A stretch of DNA of 64,000 nt from Ahaetulla prasina (Eukaryota; Chordata; Lepidosauria; Squamata; Colubridae), in contig NC_080539.1 of assembly GCF_028640845.1 (NCBI RefSeq), positions 367,431,233-367,495,232 on the forward strand, given 5' to 3'. The position numbers and the translations under genes were made by a program. Below, one piece after another: positions 55,020 to 64,000 of this stretch (its first letter is position 1; each line of letters begins with the position of its first letter). The notes under the pieces were generated by a model. It did no database searches and was not told where the DNA came from. It worked only from the letters and a program-made list of their open reading frames with translations.

Positions 55020-55312
55020 TGTTTTTTTCCAAAGCAATAGTCCTGTGAGGTGGATTGGGCTATGAGAGAGTAACTGGCCCAAAGTCACCTAGCTAGCTTT
55101 CATGCCTTAGGCGGGACTAGAACTCACCGTCCCCTGGTGATTGGCCCAAAGTAACCTAGCCAGCTTTCATGCCTTAGGCGGGACTAGAACTCACCGTCCC
55201 CTGGTGATTGGCCCAAAGTCACCCAGCCATCTTTCATGCCTTAGGCGGGACTAGAACTCAAAGTCTCCTGGCGATTGGCCCAAAGTCACCCAGCCGGCTT
55301 TCGTGCCTAAGG
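55020..55312 (+). repeat. MIR-like SINE segment, ~67-bp tandem repeat (4 units)
   Basis: SINE left part CAATAGTCCTGTGAGGTGGA, then units with GGCCCAAAGT at 55077, 55143, 55210 and 55277. Each has CTTTCATGCCTTAGGCGGGA and CTAGAACTCACCGTCCCC. Neighbouring units are nearly identical, so the expansion is recent relative to the SINE. Confidence 0.85.
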
Positions 55313-55622
55313 TTCAGTGTATTACATATGTCCCAAAAGCAATTAATTCATTAATAATGGCAAAGCCTGTTGCCGAACATAGTGATAATGTTTCATGAGC
55401 AATAATCATATTTTATTAAAATAAGACTACTCCTTTTCAAAACATTATTATTGTACAAATCTCAGTCCTATTATTACCGTCAGTTCTTTCTTTTTCTAAT
55501 TAAAAACTGACAAAATAGTTTATAAAAATTACAGTGTCATCAGCTGGAGGCAAAAGAAGCTACATAAGTCACTTCCTGCCCCAGTGGCTTTTAGCCCCGT
55601 CTTCAGAGTGAAATGGTGTTTA

Positions 55623-55998
55623 CAGGTAGTCCTCAATTTACAACATTCGTTTAGTGACTGTTCAATGTTACAATTGCTCTGAAAAAAGCGTCTTATGACC
55701 ATTTTTCACACTTACGACAGCTGCAGCATCCCCACAGTCGTGTGATCAAAATTCAGCTGCTTGGCAACTGACTCATATTTACGACGGTCGCAATGTCCCG
55801 GGGTCATGTGATCACCTTTTGCAACCTTCTGACAAGCAAAATCAATGGGGGAGCCAGATTCACTTAACAACCGTGTTAGTAACTTAACAACTGCAGTTAT
55901 TCACTTAACTGTGTGAGAAAGGTCTTGAAATGAGACAAAACTGTCTTACTTAGCAACAGAGATTTTGGGCTCAATTGTCATAAGTTGAGGACTATCTA
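55623..55998 (+). mobile_element. TA-flanked TIR element, full length
   Basis: CAGGTAGTCCTCAATTTACA to AAGTTGAGGACTATCTA with the complete internal order of the family; TA on the left. Confidence 0.9.
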
Positions 55999-56214
55999 TA
56001 CAACATTCCTGCAAGACAGATCAAACCAGAATCATTTTCTGATCAATCAAAACTGGCTGAATTTAAAATATGAGAATGGTGGAAAATCTGGAATGGATAT
56101 TCTCTTAAACCTTAATGAGGTATATTGAGATCATTTGGAGTGTCCCACAATCACTTGGCTCTAATTTATGCCCTTTTTTTTGCCCGAAATTGGCATTTAC
56201 TGTTGGTCTCCAAT

Positions 56215-56421
56215 CAAAAACACCCATTGGGTTCAATGGGTTCACTTAACAATCGCCGCATTTGCTTAATGGCAACATCATTCATTTAATGACTGCCACG
56301 TTTGCTAAATGACTGCCACAAAACAGGTTGTAAAATCAGGCATCGTCACTTGCTTAATGAATGGCATGACGTAGAACTGTAATTCCGGGCTATATTCCAA
56401 ACATAAGTCAAGGACTACCTG
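56215..56421 (-). mobile_element. TIR element variant, right end
   Basis: CACTTAACAATCGCCGCATT, TAATGACTGCCACGTTTGC and right end CATAAGTCAAGGACTACCTG plus TA. Shares a distinct middle (CGCTTAATGACTGCCAC-like) with 58720-59012, so it is a subfamily. Confidence 0.7.
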
Positions 56422-56491
56422 TACTTTCCCAAGAAAATCTGAGAAGGCTCCTAGATACGTGGATTTATTGCAGAGAATTAGAAAGCCACCT

Positions 56492-56662
56492 ATATATTTA
56501 TATTTATATCCCACCCTTCTCCGAAGACTCAGGGCGGCTTACAGTGTATAAGGCAATAGTCTCATTCTATTTGTATATTTACAAAGTCAACTTATTGCCC
56601 CCCCAACAATCTGGGTCCTCATTTTACCTACCTTATAAAGGATGGAAGGTTGAGTCAACCTT
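56492..56662 (-). mobile_element. tRNA-derived SINE, tail half
   Basis: Minus-strand SINE tail and body (CCTTCTCCGAAGACTCAGGG, TACCTTATAAAGGATGGAAG). Interrupted at AACCTT; the tRNA head is at 58047-58130. Confidence 0.9.
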
Positions 56663-58040
56663 TTTGACCGGTTACAGCACAGAGACGGCTTTGGTCGCGT
56701 TGGTGGATGATCTCTGGAGGGCCAGGGATAGGGGTTGTTCCTCTGCCCTGGTCCTATTAGACCTCTCAGCGGCTTTCGATACCATCGACCATGGTATCCT
56801 GCTGCGCTGGCTGGAGGGATTGGGAGTGGGAGGCACCGTTTATCGGTGGTTCTCCTCCTATCTCTCCGACCGGTCGCAGTCGGTGTTGACAGGGGGGCAG
56901 AGGTCGACCCCGAGGCGCCTCACTTGTGGGGTGCCGCAGGGGTCGATCCTCTCGCCCCTTCTGTTTAACATCTACATGAAGCCGCTGGGTGAGATCATCA
57001 GTGGTTTCGGCGTGAGGTATCAGCTGTATGCGGATGACACCCAGCTGTACCTTTCCACGCGGACCACCCCAGCGAAGCTATCGAAGTGCTGTCCCGGTGT
57101 CTGGAGGCCGTACGGGTCTGGATGGGGAGAAACAGGCTCAAGCTCAATCCTCCAAGACAGAGTGGCTGTGGATGCGGCATCCCGGTACAGTCAGCTAAAT
57201 CCGCGGCTGACCATCGGTGGCGAGTCATTGGCCCCGATGGAGGGTGCGCAACAGGCGTCCTCCTGGATGAGCGGCTGTCTTTGGAAGATCATTTGACGGC
57301 CGTCTCCAGGAGAGCGTTTTACCAGGTTCGCCTGGTGCGCCAGTTGCGCCTTTCTGGACGGGATGCCCTGTGCACAGTCACCCACGCACTCGTGACGTCT
57401 CGCCTGGATTACTGCAATGCTCTCTACATGGGGCTCCCTTGAAGGGCATCCGGAGGCTGCAGTTAGTCAGAATGCGGCTGCGGGTGATAGAGGAGCCTCG
57501 TGGCTCCCGTATAACACCATCCTGCGCAGACTGCACTGGCTACCTGTGGCCTTCGGGTGCGCTTCAAGGTTTTGGTGACCACCTTTAAAGCGCTCCATGG
57601 CATAGGGCGGGTTATCTACGGGACCGCCTACTGCTACCGAATACCTCTCACCGACCCGTGCGCTCTCACAGAGGGACTCCTCAGGGTGCCGTCAGCGAGG
57701 CAATGTCGTCTGGCGACGCCCAGGGGAAGAGCCTTCTCTGTGGGGGCTCCCACCCTCTGGAATGAACTGCCCCCAGGACTTCGTCAGCTTCCGGACCTTC
57801 GGACCTTCCGCCGCGAGCTTAAAACATACCTATTTAACTGCGCAGGACTGAGTTAGATTTTAGTTTGTGGGTTTTAACTTGGGTTTTAATTTTTTATATT
57901 TTTAATTATTAGGCTTTTGAATAAGTTTTTTAATTGTTTTTAGATTGTATTTATTGCTTTTAAATGCCTGTAAACCGCCCTGAGTCCTTTGGGAGATAGG
58001 GCGGTATATAAATATAAACAATAAATAAATAAAATAAATA
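56663..58040 (+). mobile_element. 5'-truncated L2-like LINE with decayed reverse transcriptase
   Basis: About 1.38 kb flanked by AACCTT duplications (56657-56662, 58041-58046). Conceptual reading gives RT motifs in order: LVLLDLSAAFDTIDHGIL, GVPQGSILSPLLFNIYM and YQLYADDTQLYL (YADD catalytic box), then after frameshifts LVTSRLDYCNALYMGLP and LWNELPPGLRQLPDLRTFRR. It ends with the CCGCCCTGAGTCC..GGGCGGTAT tail and AAATA repeats. At least three frameshifts make it inactive; the 5' ORF and endonuclease are missing. Confidence 0.93.
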
Positions 58041-58046
58041 AACCTT

Positions 58047-58130
58047 GGGCCGGGCTTGAACCTGCAGTAATTGCAGGCTACTGTGTTCTAATAACAGGCT
58101 CCTTACAGCCTGAGCTATTCCGGCCCCTAT
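58047..58130 (-). mobile_element. tRNA-derived SINE, head half
   Basis: Minus strand GGGGCCGGAATAGCTCAGGC (A box-like GGCTC..) and AGGTTCAAGCCCGGCCC (B box-like). This is the other half of the SINE at 56492-56662. Confidence 0.9.
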
Positions 58131-58262
58131 GAAGAAGTTCTCCATCCAACACAACTCAGCAGACCTACTGTATCATACCTGTGTCCTGAAGTTTCAGTCT
58201 TAGGGTGATTATTATGCTTGGAAGAGTTAATGGTAAATGGAAACCAGGCCTTTAGCTGATTA

Positions 58263-58511
58263 AAAGAGTTGGAAGGGACCTTGTAGGTCATCTAGTCCAA
58301 CCCCCCTGCCCAGGCAGGAGACCCTACCCCATTTCTGACAGATGCAGTCCAGTCTCCTCTTGAAAGCCTCCAGTGATGAAGCTCCCACAACTTCCGAAGG
58401 CAACTTCTGTTCCATGGGTTGATTGCTCTCACTGTCAGAAAATTTCACCTTATTTCCAGGTTGAATATCCCTCCTCGTTCAGTTTCCATCCATTGTTCCT
58501 TGCCTGGCCTC
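58263..58511 (-). mobile_element. CR1 LINE 3' fragment
   Basis: From AGAGTTGGAAGGGACCTTGT to CATCCATTGTTCCTTGCCTG, minus orientation, more divergent than most copies. Confidence 0.87.
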
Positions 58512-58718
58512 ATTAAGCGAATCGTGTCGTTGTTAAGTAAATCTGCTTCCTGAATAAGAGTTTGCTTATCGGAAGCCAGATGGGAAGGTCGCAAGTTGTG
58601 ACAAGGTCACAGGATGCTGCAGCCGTCATAAATATGAGCCACTTGCCAAGCACCTGAATTGCGATCAAATGACCGCAGAGATAGTGCAACCGTCGTAACT
58701 TCAAGAACAGGTTGTAAG
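58512..58718 (-). mobile_element. TIR element fragment, inverted
   Basis: GTTGTTAAGTAAATCTGCTT, GCAGCCGTCATAAATATGAG, TCGTAACTTCAAGAACAGG. Termini missing. Confidence 0.65.
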
Positions 58719-58719
58719 T

Positions 58720-59012
58720 CCTGGCCAGCTCACAATTGCGTTTTGAGCACTTGGCAAATGATTGTTTTCAGTGTCTTGTGGTCACATAACCAAGGTTTGC
58801 ATGGTTTTTTTTCCGCCAAGAACTGGTGTTTACTTCTGGTTTCAGGCAAAAAACAAACAAACACCAACTGGCTAAAATGAGTTCGCTTAATGACTGCCAC
58901 AAACAAGGTCATAGAATCCGTCATGGTCACACGATAACCCCTTTTAACAATCAGCATGATTTATGATCGTAATTCTGGGTCTAATTATAGTTGTAAAGTT
59001 GAGGATTACCTA
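58720..59012 (-). mobile_element. TIR element variant
   Basis: Contains GAGTTCGCTTAATGACTGCC and right end GTTGTAAAGTTGAGGATTAC; same subfamily as 56215-56421. Confidence 0.65.
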
Positions 59013-59049
59013 TAGCTGGCATTGTGTACAGGAACATCTGCACCGTGTA

Positions 59050-59283
59050 TTTACAAAGCTCCAGAAGGCAGGACAGGAAGCAACAGATGGAAACTAATCA
59101 AGGAGAGAAGCAACCTAAGAACTAAGGAGGAATTTCCTAACAGTGCGAACAATTAATCAGTGCCTCCCGAAGTTGTGGGAGCTCCAACACTAGAGGTTTT
59201 TTAAGAAGAGATTGGACAACCATTTGTCTGGAATGGTGCAGGGTCTCCTGTTTGAGCAGGGGGTTGAACTAGAAGACCTGCCA
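59050..59283 (+). mobile_element. CR1 LINE 3' tail
   Basis: AGCTCCAGAAGGCAGGACAG to GGGGGTTGAACTAGAAGACC; 5'-truncated and fused to another CR1 in the same orientation. Confidence 0.87.
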
Positions 59284-59942
59284 AAAGAACGCCAAAAAAG
59301 CCAACACAGTTCTAGGCTGCATAGACAGAGGGATAGAATCAAGATCACGTGAAGTGTTAATACGGCTTTATAATGCCTTGGTAAGGCCACACTTGGAATC
59401 CTGCATCCAGTTTTGCTCACCACGATGTAAAAAAGATATTGAGACTCTAGAAAGAGTGCAGAGAAGAGCAACAAAGACGATTAGGGGACTGGAGGCTAAA
59501 ACATATGAAGAACGGTCGCAGGAACTGGGTATGCCTAGTTTAATGAAAAGAAGGACTAGGGGAGACATGATAGCAGTATTCCAATATCTCAGGGGCTGCC
59601 ACAAAGAAGAGGGAGTCAAGCTATTCTCCAAAGCACCTGAGGGCAGGACAAGAAGCAATGGGTGGAAACTAATCAAGGAGAGAAGCAACTTAGAACTAAG
59701 GGGAAATTTCCTGACAGTTAGAACAATGAATCAGTGGAACAACTTGCCTCCAGAAGTTGTAAATGTCCAACACTGGAAGTTTTTAAGAAGACGTTGGATA
59801 ACCATTTGTCTGAAGTGACGTAGGGTTTCCTGCCTAAGCAGGGGGTTGGACTAGAAGACCTCCAAGGTCCCTTCCAACTCTGTTCTATTCTATTCTGAAA
59901 ATACCTCCAAGGTCCCTCCCATCTCTTGTTATTCTGTTACTC
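59284..59942 (+). mobile_element. CR1 LINE, longest ORF remnant
   Basis: An open ~154-codon stretch (59354-59818) gives MLIRLYNALVRPHLESCIQF, RVQRRATKTIRGLEAKTYEE, GDMIAVFQYLRGCHKEEGVK and ELRGNFLTVRTMNQWNNLPP, the C-terminal domain of CR1 RT. The 3' UTR ends CTTCCAACTCTGTTCTATTC. A second short tail copy (CCTCCAAGGTCCCTCCC) follows at 59900-59942. No catalytic YADD box. Confidence 0.93.
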
Positions 59943-59954
59943 CATTTTTTGTAT

Positions 59955-60450
59955 GGGCTATCATCCCAGGTCCAGATGAGAGGTTCCACAGACGTTTGTG
60001 AAGAATAAGAAAGCTAAGATCCTGTGGGACTTCCAGAGCCAGCCAGGCAGGTATTAGCCAAGGAAGCAGACATTGAGGTAGTAGACAAAGACCTGAAGGC
60101 AACGGTAGTGATCGATGTAGCCATGCCAAGTGACAACAACATCAGGAAGAAGGAATAGGACAAGATGGAGAAATACCAGGGCCTGAAGGAGGAACTAGAG
60201 AGGATGTGGAAAGTTAAGGCCAAAATGGACCCAGTGCTGGGAATTGCGCTTGGGGCTGTGACCCCTAAATTGGGAGAGGGGCTTGAACAGATGCCAGGAA
60301 TGAGATCAGAGCTCTCTGTCCGGAAGAATTGCAGGGCCAGGAACAATTAAGATCCTGCATTGAATCCTTAAACTCCTGGGCCTTTGATAGAAGACTGGAG
60401 ATTGAGGAACAGACAAACCACCGACCAGAGATAGGGAAGGATTTTTTTAA
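59955..60450 (+). mobile_element. LINE relic of the restriction-like-endonuclease type, C-terminal part
   Basis: Conceptual codons read NKKAKILWDFQ, EVVDKDLKATVVIDVAMPSD, NNIRKKE, stop, DKMEKYQGLKEELERMWKVK and LGAVTPKLGEGLEQMPG. The DK..VVIDVA..SD..KKE..K(L/M)EKYQ..LKEELERMW pattern is the C-terminal region I associate with site-type LINEs (R2/R4/NeSL-like) carrying a restriction-like endonuclease. It has stops and no RT core. The family assignment is tentative. Confidence 0.6.
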
Positions 60451-60473
60451 AAAATATCCAGAATTGTAGGGCA

Positions 60474-60572
60474 GTATACAAACTTTTGTTAAGCAAAACT
60501 CACTTAACAACTGCCTCGCTTAGCAATATAAATTCTGGGCTCAATTGTGGTCATACAACAAGAACTACCTGT
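60474..60572 (+). mobile_element. TIR element, right end only
   Basis: TTAAGCAAAACTCACTTAAC, TCGCTTAGCAATATAAATTC, CAATTGTGGTCATACAAC and AAGAACTACCTG plus TA. Confidence 0.75.
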
Positions 60573-60586
60573 ATATGGGATATGTA

Positions 60587-61053
60587 CCATACTTTTCGGA
60601 GTTTAAGATACACTTTTCCCCCCTAAAAGTAGATGGAAATGTTGGTGCGTCTTATACTCTGAATAAAGCCATTTTTGGCCTCCCAAAACCCCGTTTTCAC
60701 CAAAAACGAGCCTGTTTTTCACAAAAATATGATGCACAGTAGGTTTGTGAGGTCTGCAGAGTGCTCCTGAGGACTGGGGAGGGCAAAAACGAGCCTGTTT
60801 TTGGAAAAAAACGGGCCCATTTTTTGCCTCCCAACCACCCCCCCACGCGTCGCGTTTTCGCCCTCCCCAGCCCCCAGAAGCACTCTGCAGGCCTCCCAAA
60901 CCCTCTGCAGGCCCCGTTTTTATGAAAAACAGAATTCACAGAGGGTTTGGGAGGCCTGCAGAGTGCTCCTGAGAGCCCGGGAAGGCAAAAAACTTTTTTT
61001 TTCTTGTTTACCTCTTCAAAATCTTGATGCGTCTTATACTCTGAAAAATACGA
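60587..61053. mobile_element. TA-flanked TIR element (CTTTTCGGAGTTTAAGA)
   Basis: Left CCATACTTTTCGGAGTTTAA, then GATACAC; right GCGTCTTATACTCTGAAAAA, then TACGA, bordered by TA. Interior is GC-rich with internal inverted blocks (CTGCAGAGTGCTCCTGAG versus AGAAGCACTCTGCAGG) and GGTGCGTCTTATACTCTGAA near the left end. Confidence 0.82.
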
Positions 61054-61544
61054 TATTCATTCAAAATGGCCCTCCAAACCAGGAGGCAGTTTACCTCTGA
61101 TTTTGCCCAGATGGAGAAGATTAAAAATGGGGAAGAAATGTTGTATTCAGTATTTCTGGCCTTCCTGGAGATACACAATGCTGACCTGTCCTGGAAACAG
61201 GAGACAAGGCAAAAGGTTTTGGTTCCACTCGGGTGAGTCCCTTCTCAAGTTACCTTGCGAGGTAGGATGCTGCTGGCTTTTATCAACAGTGGCAGATTGC
61301 ATTTAGTTTCTTGGAAGCAATTTAGAAATCCCTGTCTCCAGATAGGTGTGCGATTTATTTCCTCCCACTGCTCCTCCCACTGTGTTTCAGGATTGCACCC
61401 ACCAGACCTCCAGAGATGGCCTTTCGTTTTCTTTGGGTTTAGATTGGAGACAAGGTTTTGTCAGCCGTTTAGCTTTACTCTTTGGCAGAAACCTGGGTTT
61501 CTTGGAGGAAGAAATGGATTTGGAACAATATTTACTCCTTTAAA

Positions 61545-61840
61545 AGTAAAGGAGTCCCTGCGGATTTTACCGCACTAGTCGTTGCCAACTCTACAGGGAG
61601 CGGTGTTCATCTTCGTTTTAGGGCCATTGAGCCAGCGCTGGGCGAAGACATTTCCGCAGACATGTGGCCAGTATGACATCACGGAGCGCTGTTACCGCCC
61701 CACCAAAATGGTACCTATTTATCTACTCACATTTGCATCCTTTGAACTGCTAGGTTGGCAGGAGCTGAGGCGAGGACAGGAACTCGCCTTGTCCCATGGC
61801 GCTCGAACCTCATAACCGCTGAGTCACTGTGCCTGCATTT
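61545..61840 (-). mobile_element. Sauria SINE, degenerate
   Basis: Minus strand: head near 61830 with a broken B box, body CAGACATGTGGCCAGTATGA (plus) and TAGTCGTTGCCAACTCTAC, tail (AAAGTAAAGGAG on plus). More diverged than the copies at 17180 and 32570. ACTCCTTTAAA(G) at both edges is the probable target duplication. Confidence 0.85.
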
Positions 61841-61861
61841 ACTCCTTTAAAGCATCTAAAT

Positions 61862-62182
61862 CGGGGGGGGGTGTCAAACTGGATTTCTTCGAGGACCCGA
61901 TCAGCATTGTAGTTCTCCTCCGCGGGCCAGCCAGTGGGGGAAGTGGGGAGAGAGAGGACGGATGCCTCCTGCAGTGCGCGCACACATACCGCGCCCCGTT
62001 TTCAGCCTCGACGGTTTCCTGCAGCACCCTGCTGACAAAAATGGGGCATGGGAAGGCCATACGAGGCCCCCTGTGCCCCATTTTGACGGCCAAAGGCACC
62101 GTGGGCCAGTCTTTTACTATTTCCAGGCCAGTCCTGCAGGCCAGGTTTAAACATCCCACGGGCCTTGAGTTTGACTCTCCTG
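61862..62182. mobile_element. hAT-like element (CAGGRGTGTCAAA type), second copy
   Basis: Left CGGGGGGGGGTGTCAAACTG, right CCTTGAGTTTGACTCTCCTG; flanked by the perfect 8-bp duplication ATCTAAAT (61854-61861 and 62183-62190). Relative of 4964-5336. Confidence 0.93.
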
Positions 62183-62218
62183 ATCTAAATCCTGCTTTCC
62201 AGCCCCAAAGGGTCCACG

Positions 62219-62645
62219 GGCAGTCCCTGATTTATGTTAGAAGACCATGCATTTAGTGGCTGTTCAAAGTTACAACAGCACTGAAAACGGTGGCTTTACA
62301 ACCACATACAACCTCGCACATGACGACCCTTGCAGCATCTTCACAGCCATGCGATACAAATTCAGGGACTTGGTAACCCGCATAGTTGTACTTAACAACA
62401 GCTGCAGCATCCTGGGGTCGTGAGATCGCAACCTTCCCAGCCAGGTTTTCACAAGCAAAAAGTCCATGGGAGGAAGCCAGATTTGTTTAACAACCACGTG
62501 ATTCACTTAACGGCTGCTACGATTTGCTTAAACAACTGTAGCAAAGAAAGTCATAAAATTGGGGGGGCGACTGGCTTCACAACCGATTTGTTTAACCATG
62601 GAAATTATAGTCCCAATTGTGTTTGCAAGTCAATGGCTATTTGTG
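62219..62645 (+). mobile_element. TIR element, GTAGTCCTC family
   Basis: GGGCAGTCCCTGATTTATGT, GCTGTTCAAAGTTACAACAG, GATTCACTTAACGGCTGC, right end TGTTTGCAAGTCAATGGCTA. Divergent ends. Confidence 0.78.
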
Positions 62646-62654
62646 TTGGTGTTT

Positions 62655-63195
62655 CTTAATCTTAGCCACCTTAACAGATGTGGACTTCAATTCCCAGAAT
62701 TCCATAGACCCAGGGTCTCCAACAGTAGTGGGCTCCATTCACCTTTGCCACCTTTGGTTTGGAATTGGGAGCACGTGCACATGCTTCGCTTGCCCAAGGT
62801 GCTTCTGTGCATGCACAGAACCTCCTGTGCATGCGTAAACCATCCATGATGATGTCCGGGCAGGTGGGCGGAGCCTTCCACCGCTGCCACTACTGCTGCC
62901 ACTACCGGTAGAAACTCACCACTGGTCTCCAACCTTGGCGACTTTAAGACTTGTGGACTTTAACTCCCAGAATTCCTCAAAGCTGGCTGAGGAATTCTGG
63001 GAGTTGAAGTCCACAAGTCTTAAAGTCGCCAAGGTTGGAGACCCTGCCCTAGCTAGCATGCTGACTGGGGGATCCTGAGAGTTGAAGTCCACAAGTCTTA
63101 AAATTGCCAAGGTTGGAGACCTCTGCCCTAGTCAACATGCTGACCGGGGAATTCTGGGAGTTGAAGCCCACACTTCTTACAGTTGCCCAGACTGA
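62655..63195. mobile_element. Palindromic MITE cluster (four partial units)
   Basis: GACTTCAATTCCCAGAATTC, GACTTTAACTCCCAGAATTC, and three GAGTTGAAGTCCACAAG-type arms, each followed by CTTAAAGTCGCCAAGGTTGG and AGACC. Units are joined by CCCTAG(C/T)(T/C)A(G/A)CATGCTGAC, so the right arm was tandemly amplified. The first unit is split by the hAT at 62723. Confidence 0.85.
62723..62924. mobile_element. hAT-like element (CAGTAGTGGGCTCC)
   Basis: Left CAGTAGTGGGCTCC, right GAAACTCACCACTG, flanked by the perfect 8-bp duplication GTCTCCAA (62715-62722 and 62925-62932). Interior GCGCATGC-like and ACTACCGGTAG motifs. Confidence 0.93.
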
Positions 63196-63557
63196 GAAAT
63201 ATTGGTCTGTTGTAAAACCGTTCGGAAAATCCCTTGCCTTCAGATTTACAACCTAAAAGACATGATTTAAGAGGACAAAGTTTTAGGAAGGAAGAAGAAA
63301 GCAATGCAGATTACTTTATAAGTTGGTAGAGACACTCTTTTCAACAAGAAAAGGACAAAGAATTCCCCCATAATTAGTGTTCCTTGGAGGCAGAAGAGGT
63401 TTCTGCCTATAGGTCTGGGCACCCTGCCTAATGAAAAGGGGACAGAATGAATTAATTTTCAGGCAACTGTTAGAATTAAGTGTTCCTGGAATTGGGCTCT
63501 TCTTGGCTGCTATGTGGAGCTCATTTATGATGAGGCTATTGCTTTACAGAAATGCTA
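63196..63557. other. No recognisable feature
   Basis: Unique-looking sequence; no supported ORF or repeat. Confidence 0.4.
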
Positions 63558-63615
63558 ATGCATAGAATCACAGAGTTGACATTCACCCCAGAAGTCATCT
63601 ATTCCAACCCCCTTA
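63558..63615 (-). mobile_element. CR1 LINE 3' remnant
   Basis: ATAGAATCACAGAGTTGACA and TCATCTATTCCAACCCCCTT match the CR1 3' end in minus orientation. Very short and diverged. Confidence 0.7.
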
Positions 63616-63799
63616 CTTGGGGCAGGTAGCATTACAAATAAATGTATAGAAGTATAGAAACGTCGGCGTAGGATGGAAGAAATGCCATTCTGTCAGCCTA
63701 GTTCACCTCGCAGGGTTGTTGTGAAGTATTTGGTATATTTGGTAACGTACAGAAAAAGTGGAATTAAAATATTCTAACAATAATACGGTAATAGTAAAG

Positions 63800-64000
63800 C
63801 AATAATTGGGGATATCTAGTCTAGTGAAAAGAAGGGTAACATGATAGCAGTGTTCCAATATTTGAAGGGTTGCCACAAAGAAGAAAGGATCAGCCTATTG
63901 TCCAAAGCACCCGAAGGCAGGACAAGAAGCAATGGATGGAAACTAATCAAGGAGAGAAGCAACTTAGAACTAAAGAGAAATTTCCTGACATTGAGAACAA
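63800..64000 (+). mobile_element. CR1 LINE fragment running off the window
   Basis: From AATTGGGGATATCTAGTCTA through ATGATAGCAGTGTTCCAATA and ACTAATCAAGGAGAGAAGCA to TTTCCTGACATTGAGAACAA, the same ORF end as the copy at 1-90 but in plus orientation. Confidence 0.88.

Noticed and set aside
55070..55310. Regular 67-bp repeats resembling a CRISPR array
   Set aside because: Units are contiguous without variable spacers and derive from a SINE in a vertebrate genome.
56544..57296. 250-codon frame as a functional reverse transcriptase
   Set aside because: It starts in a SINE, shifts frame after the YADD box and is 5' truncated; annotated as a dead LINE.

Overview
The window is vertebrate nuclear DNA, most likely from a squamate reptile and probably a snake. 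The evidence is the repeat set: Sauria-type SINEs with an ACCTTT tail, tRNA-headed SINEs that share their 3' end with an L2-like LINE, abundant 5'-truncated CR1 fragments, LINE tails that run into AATAG/CCTAT microsatellites, many GATA arrays, and dense short hAT and TA-flanked inverted-repeat elements. There is no prokaryotic gene organisation; almost all open frames are readings of microsatellites or decayed retrotransposons.

Only one host coding segment is convincing: a 122-bp first coding exon of an ephrin-A gene on the minus strand (45705-45826). It has a signal peptide, the start of the ephrin fold (SDRYAVYWNKTNP) and a consensus splice donor. The mature residues look most like EFNA2, while the spacing of the leader and the D-GSK motif resemble EFNA5, so the paralogue is left open. 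Everything left of 45704 would then be intron 1 (or lie beyond the gene) and everything right of 45826 would be upstream sequence. Upstream lie polypurine/polypyrimidine tracts, a ~515-bp tandem duplication (45965-47020), a ~155-bp tandem duplication (48722-49045) and a CpG-rich block (49060-49555) that is the best promoter candidate.

Layout. 1-8 kb: CR1, L2-like and L3-like LINE fragments, hAT elements and one ~3.4-kb TE-poor stretch. 8-24.7 kb: dense nested transposons (hAT, TA-flanked MITEs, CR1, Sauria SINE, a Tc1-like deletion derivative, and a hAT-like element carrying exon-like sequence). 24.7-29.3 kb: TE-poor with microsatellites. 29.3-32.9 kb: scattered MITE, SINE and GATA repeats. 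32.9-49.6 kb: nearly free of interspersed repeats around the ephrin exon, except fold-back elements at 37.7-38.0 kb. 49.6-64 kb: TA/CA microsatellites with fold-back elements, then dense nested transposons, including a 5'-truncated L2-like LINE with recognisable reverse transcriptase and a restriction-like-endonuclease LINE relic.

Many insertions keep visible target-site duplications, so insertion order can be read directly. Coordinates for TIR elements with duplications are base-accurate; ends of retroelement fragments are approximate by tens of bases. Family names come from recognised motifs, not database searches.
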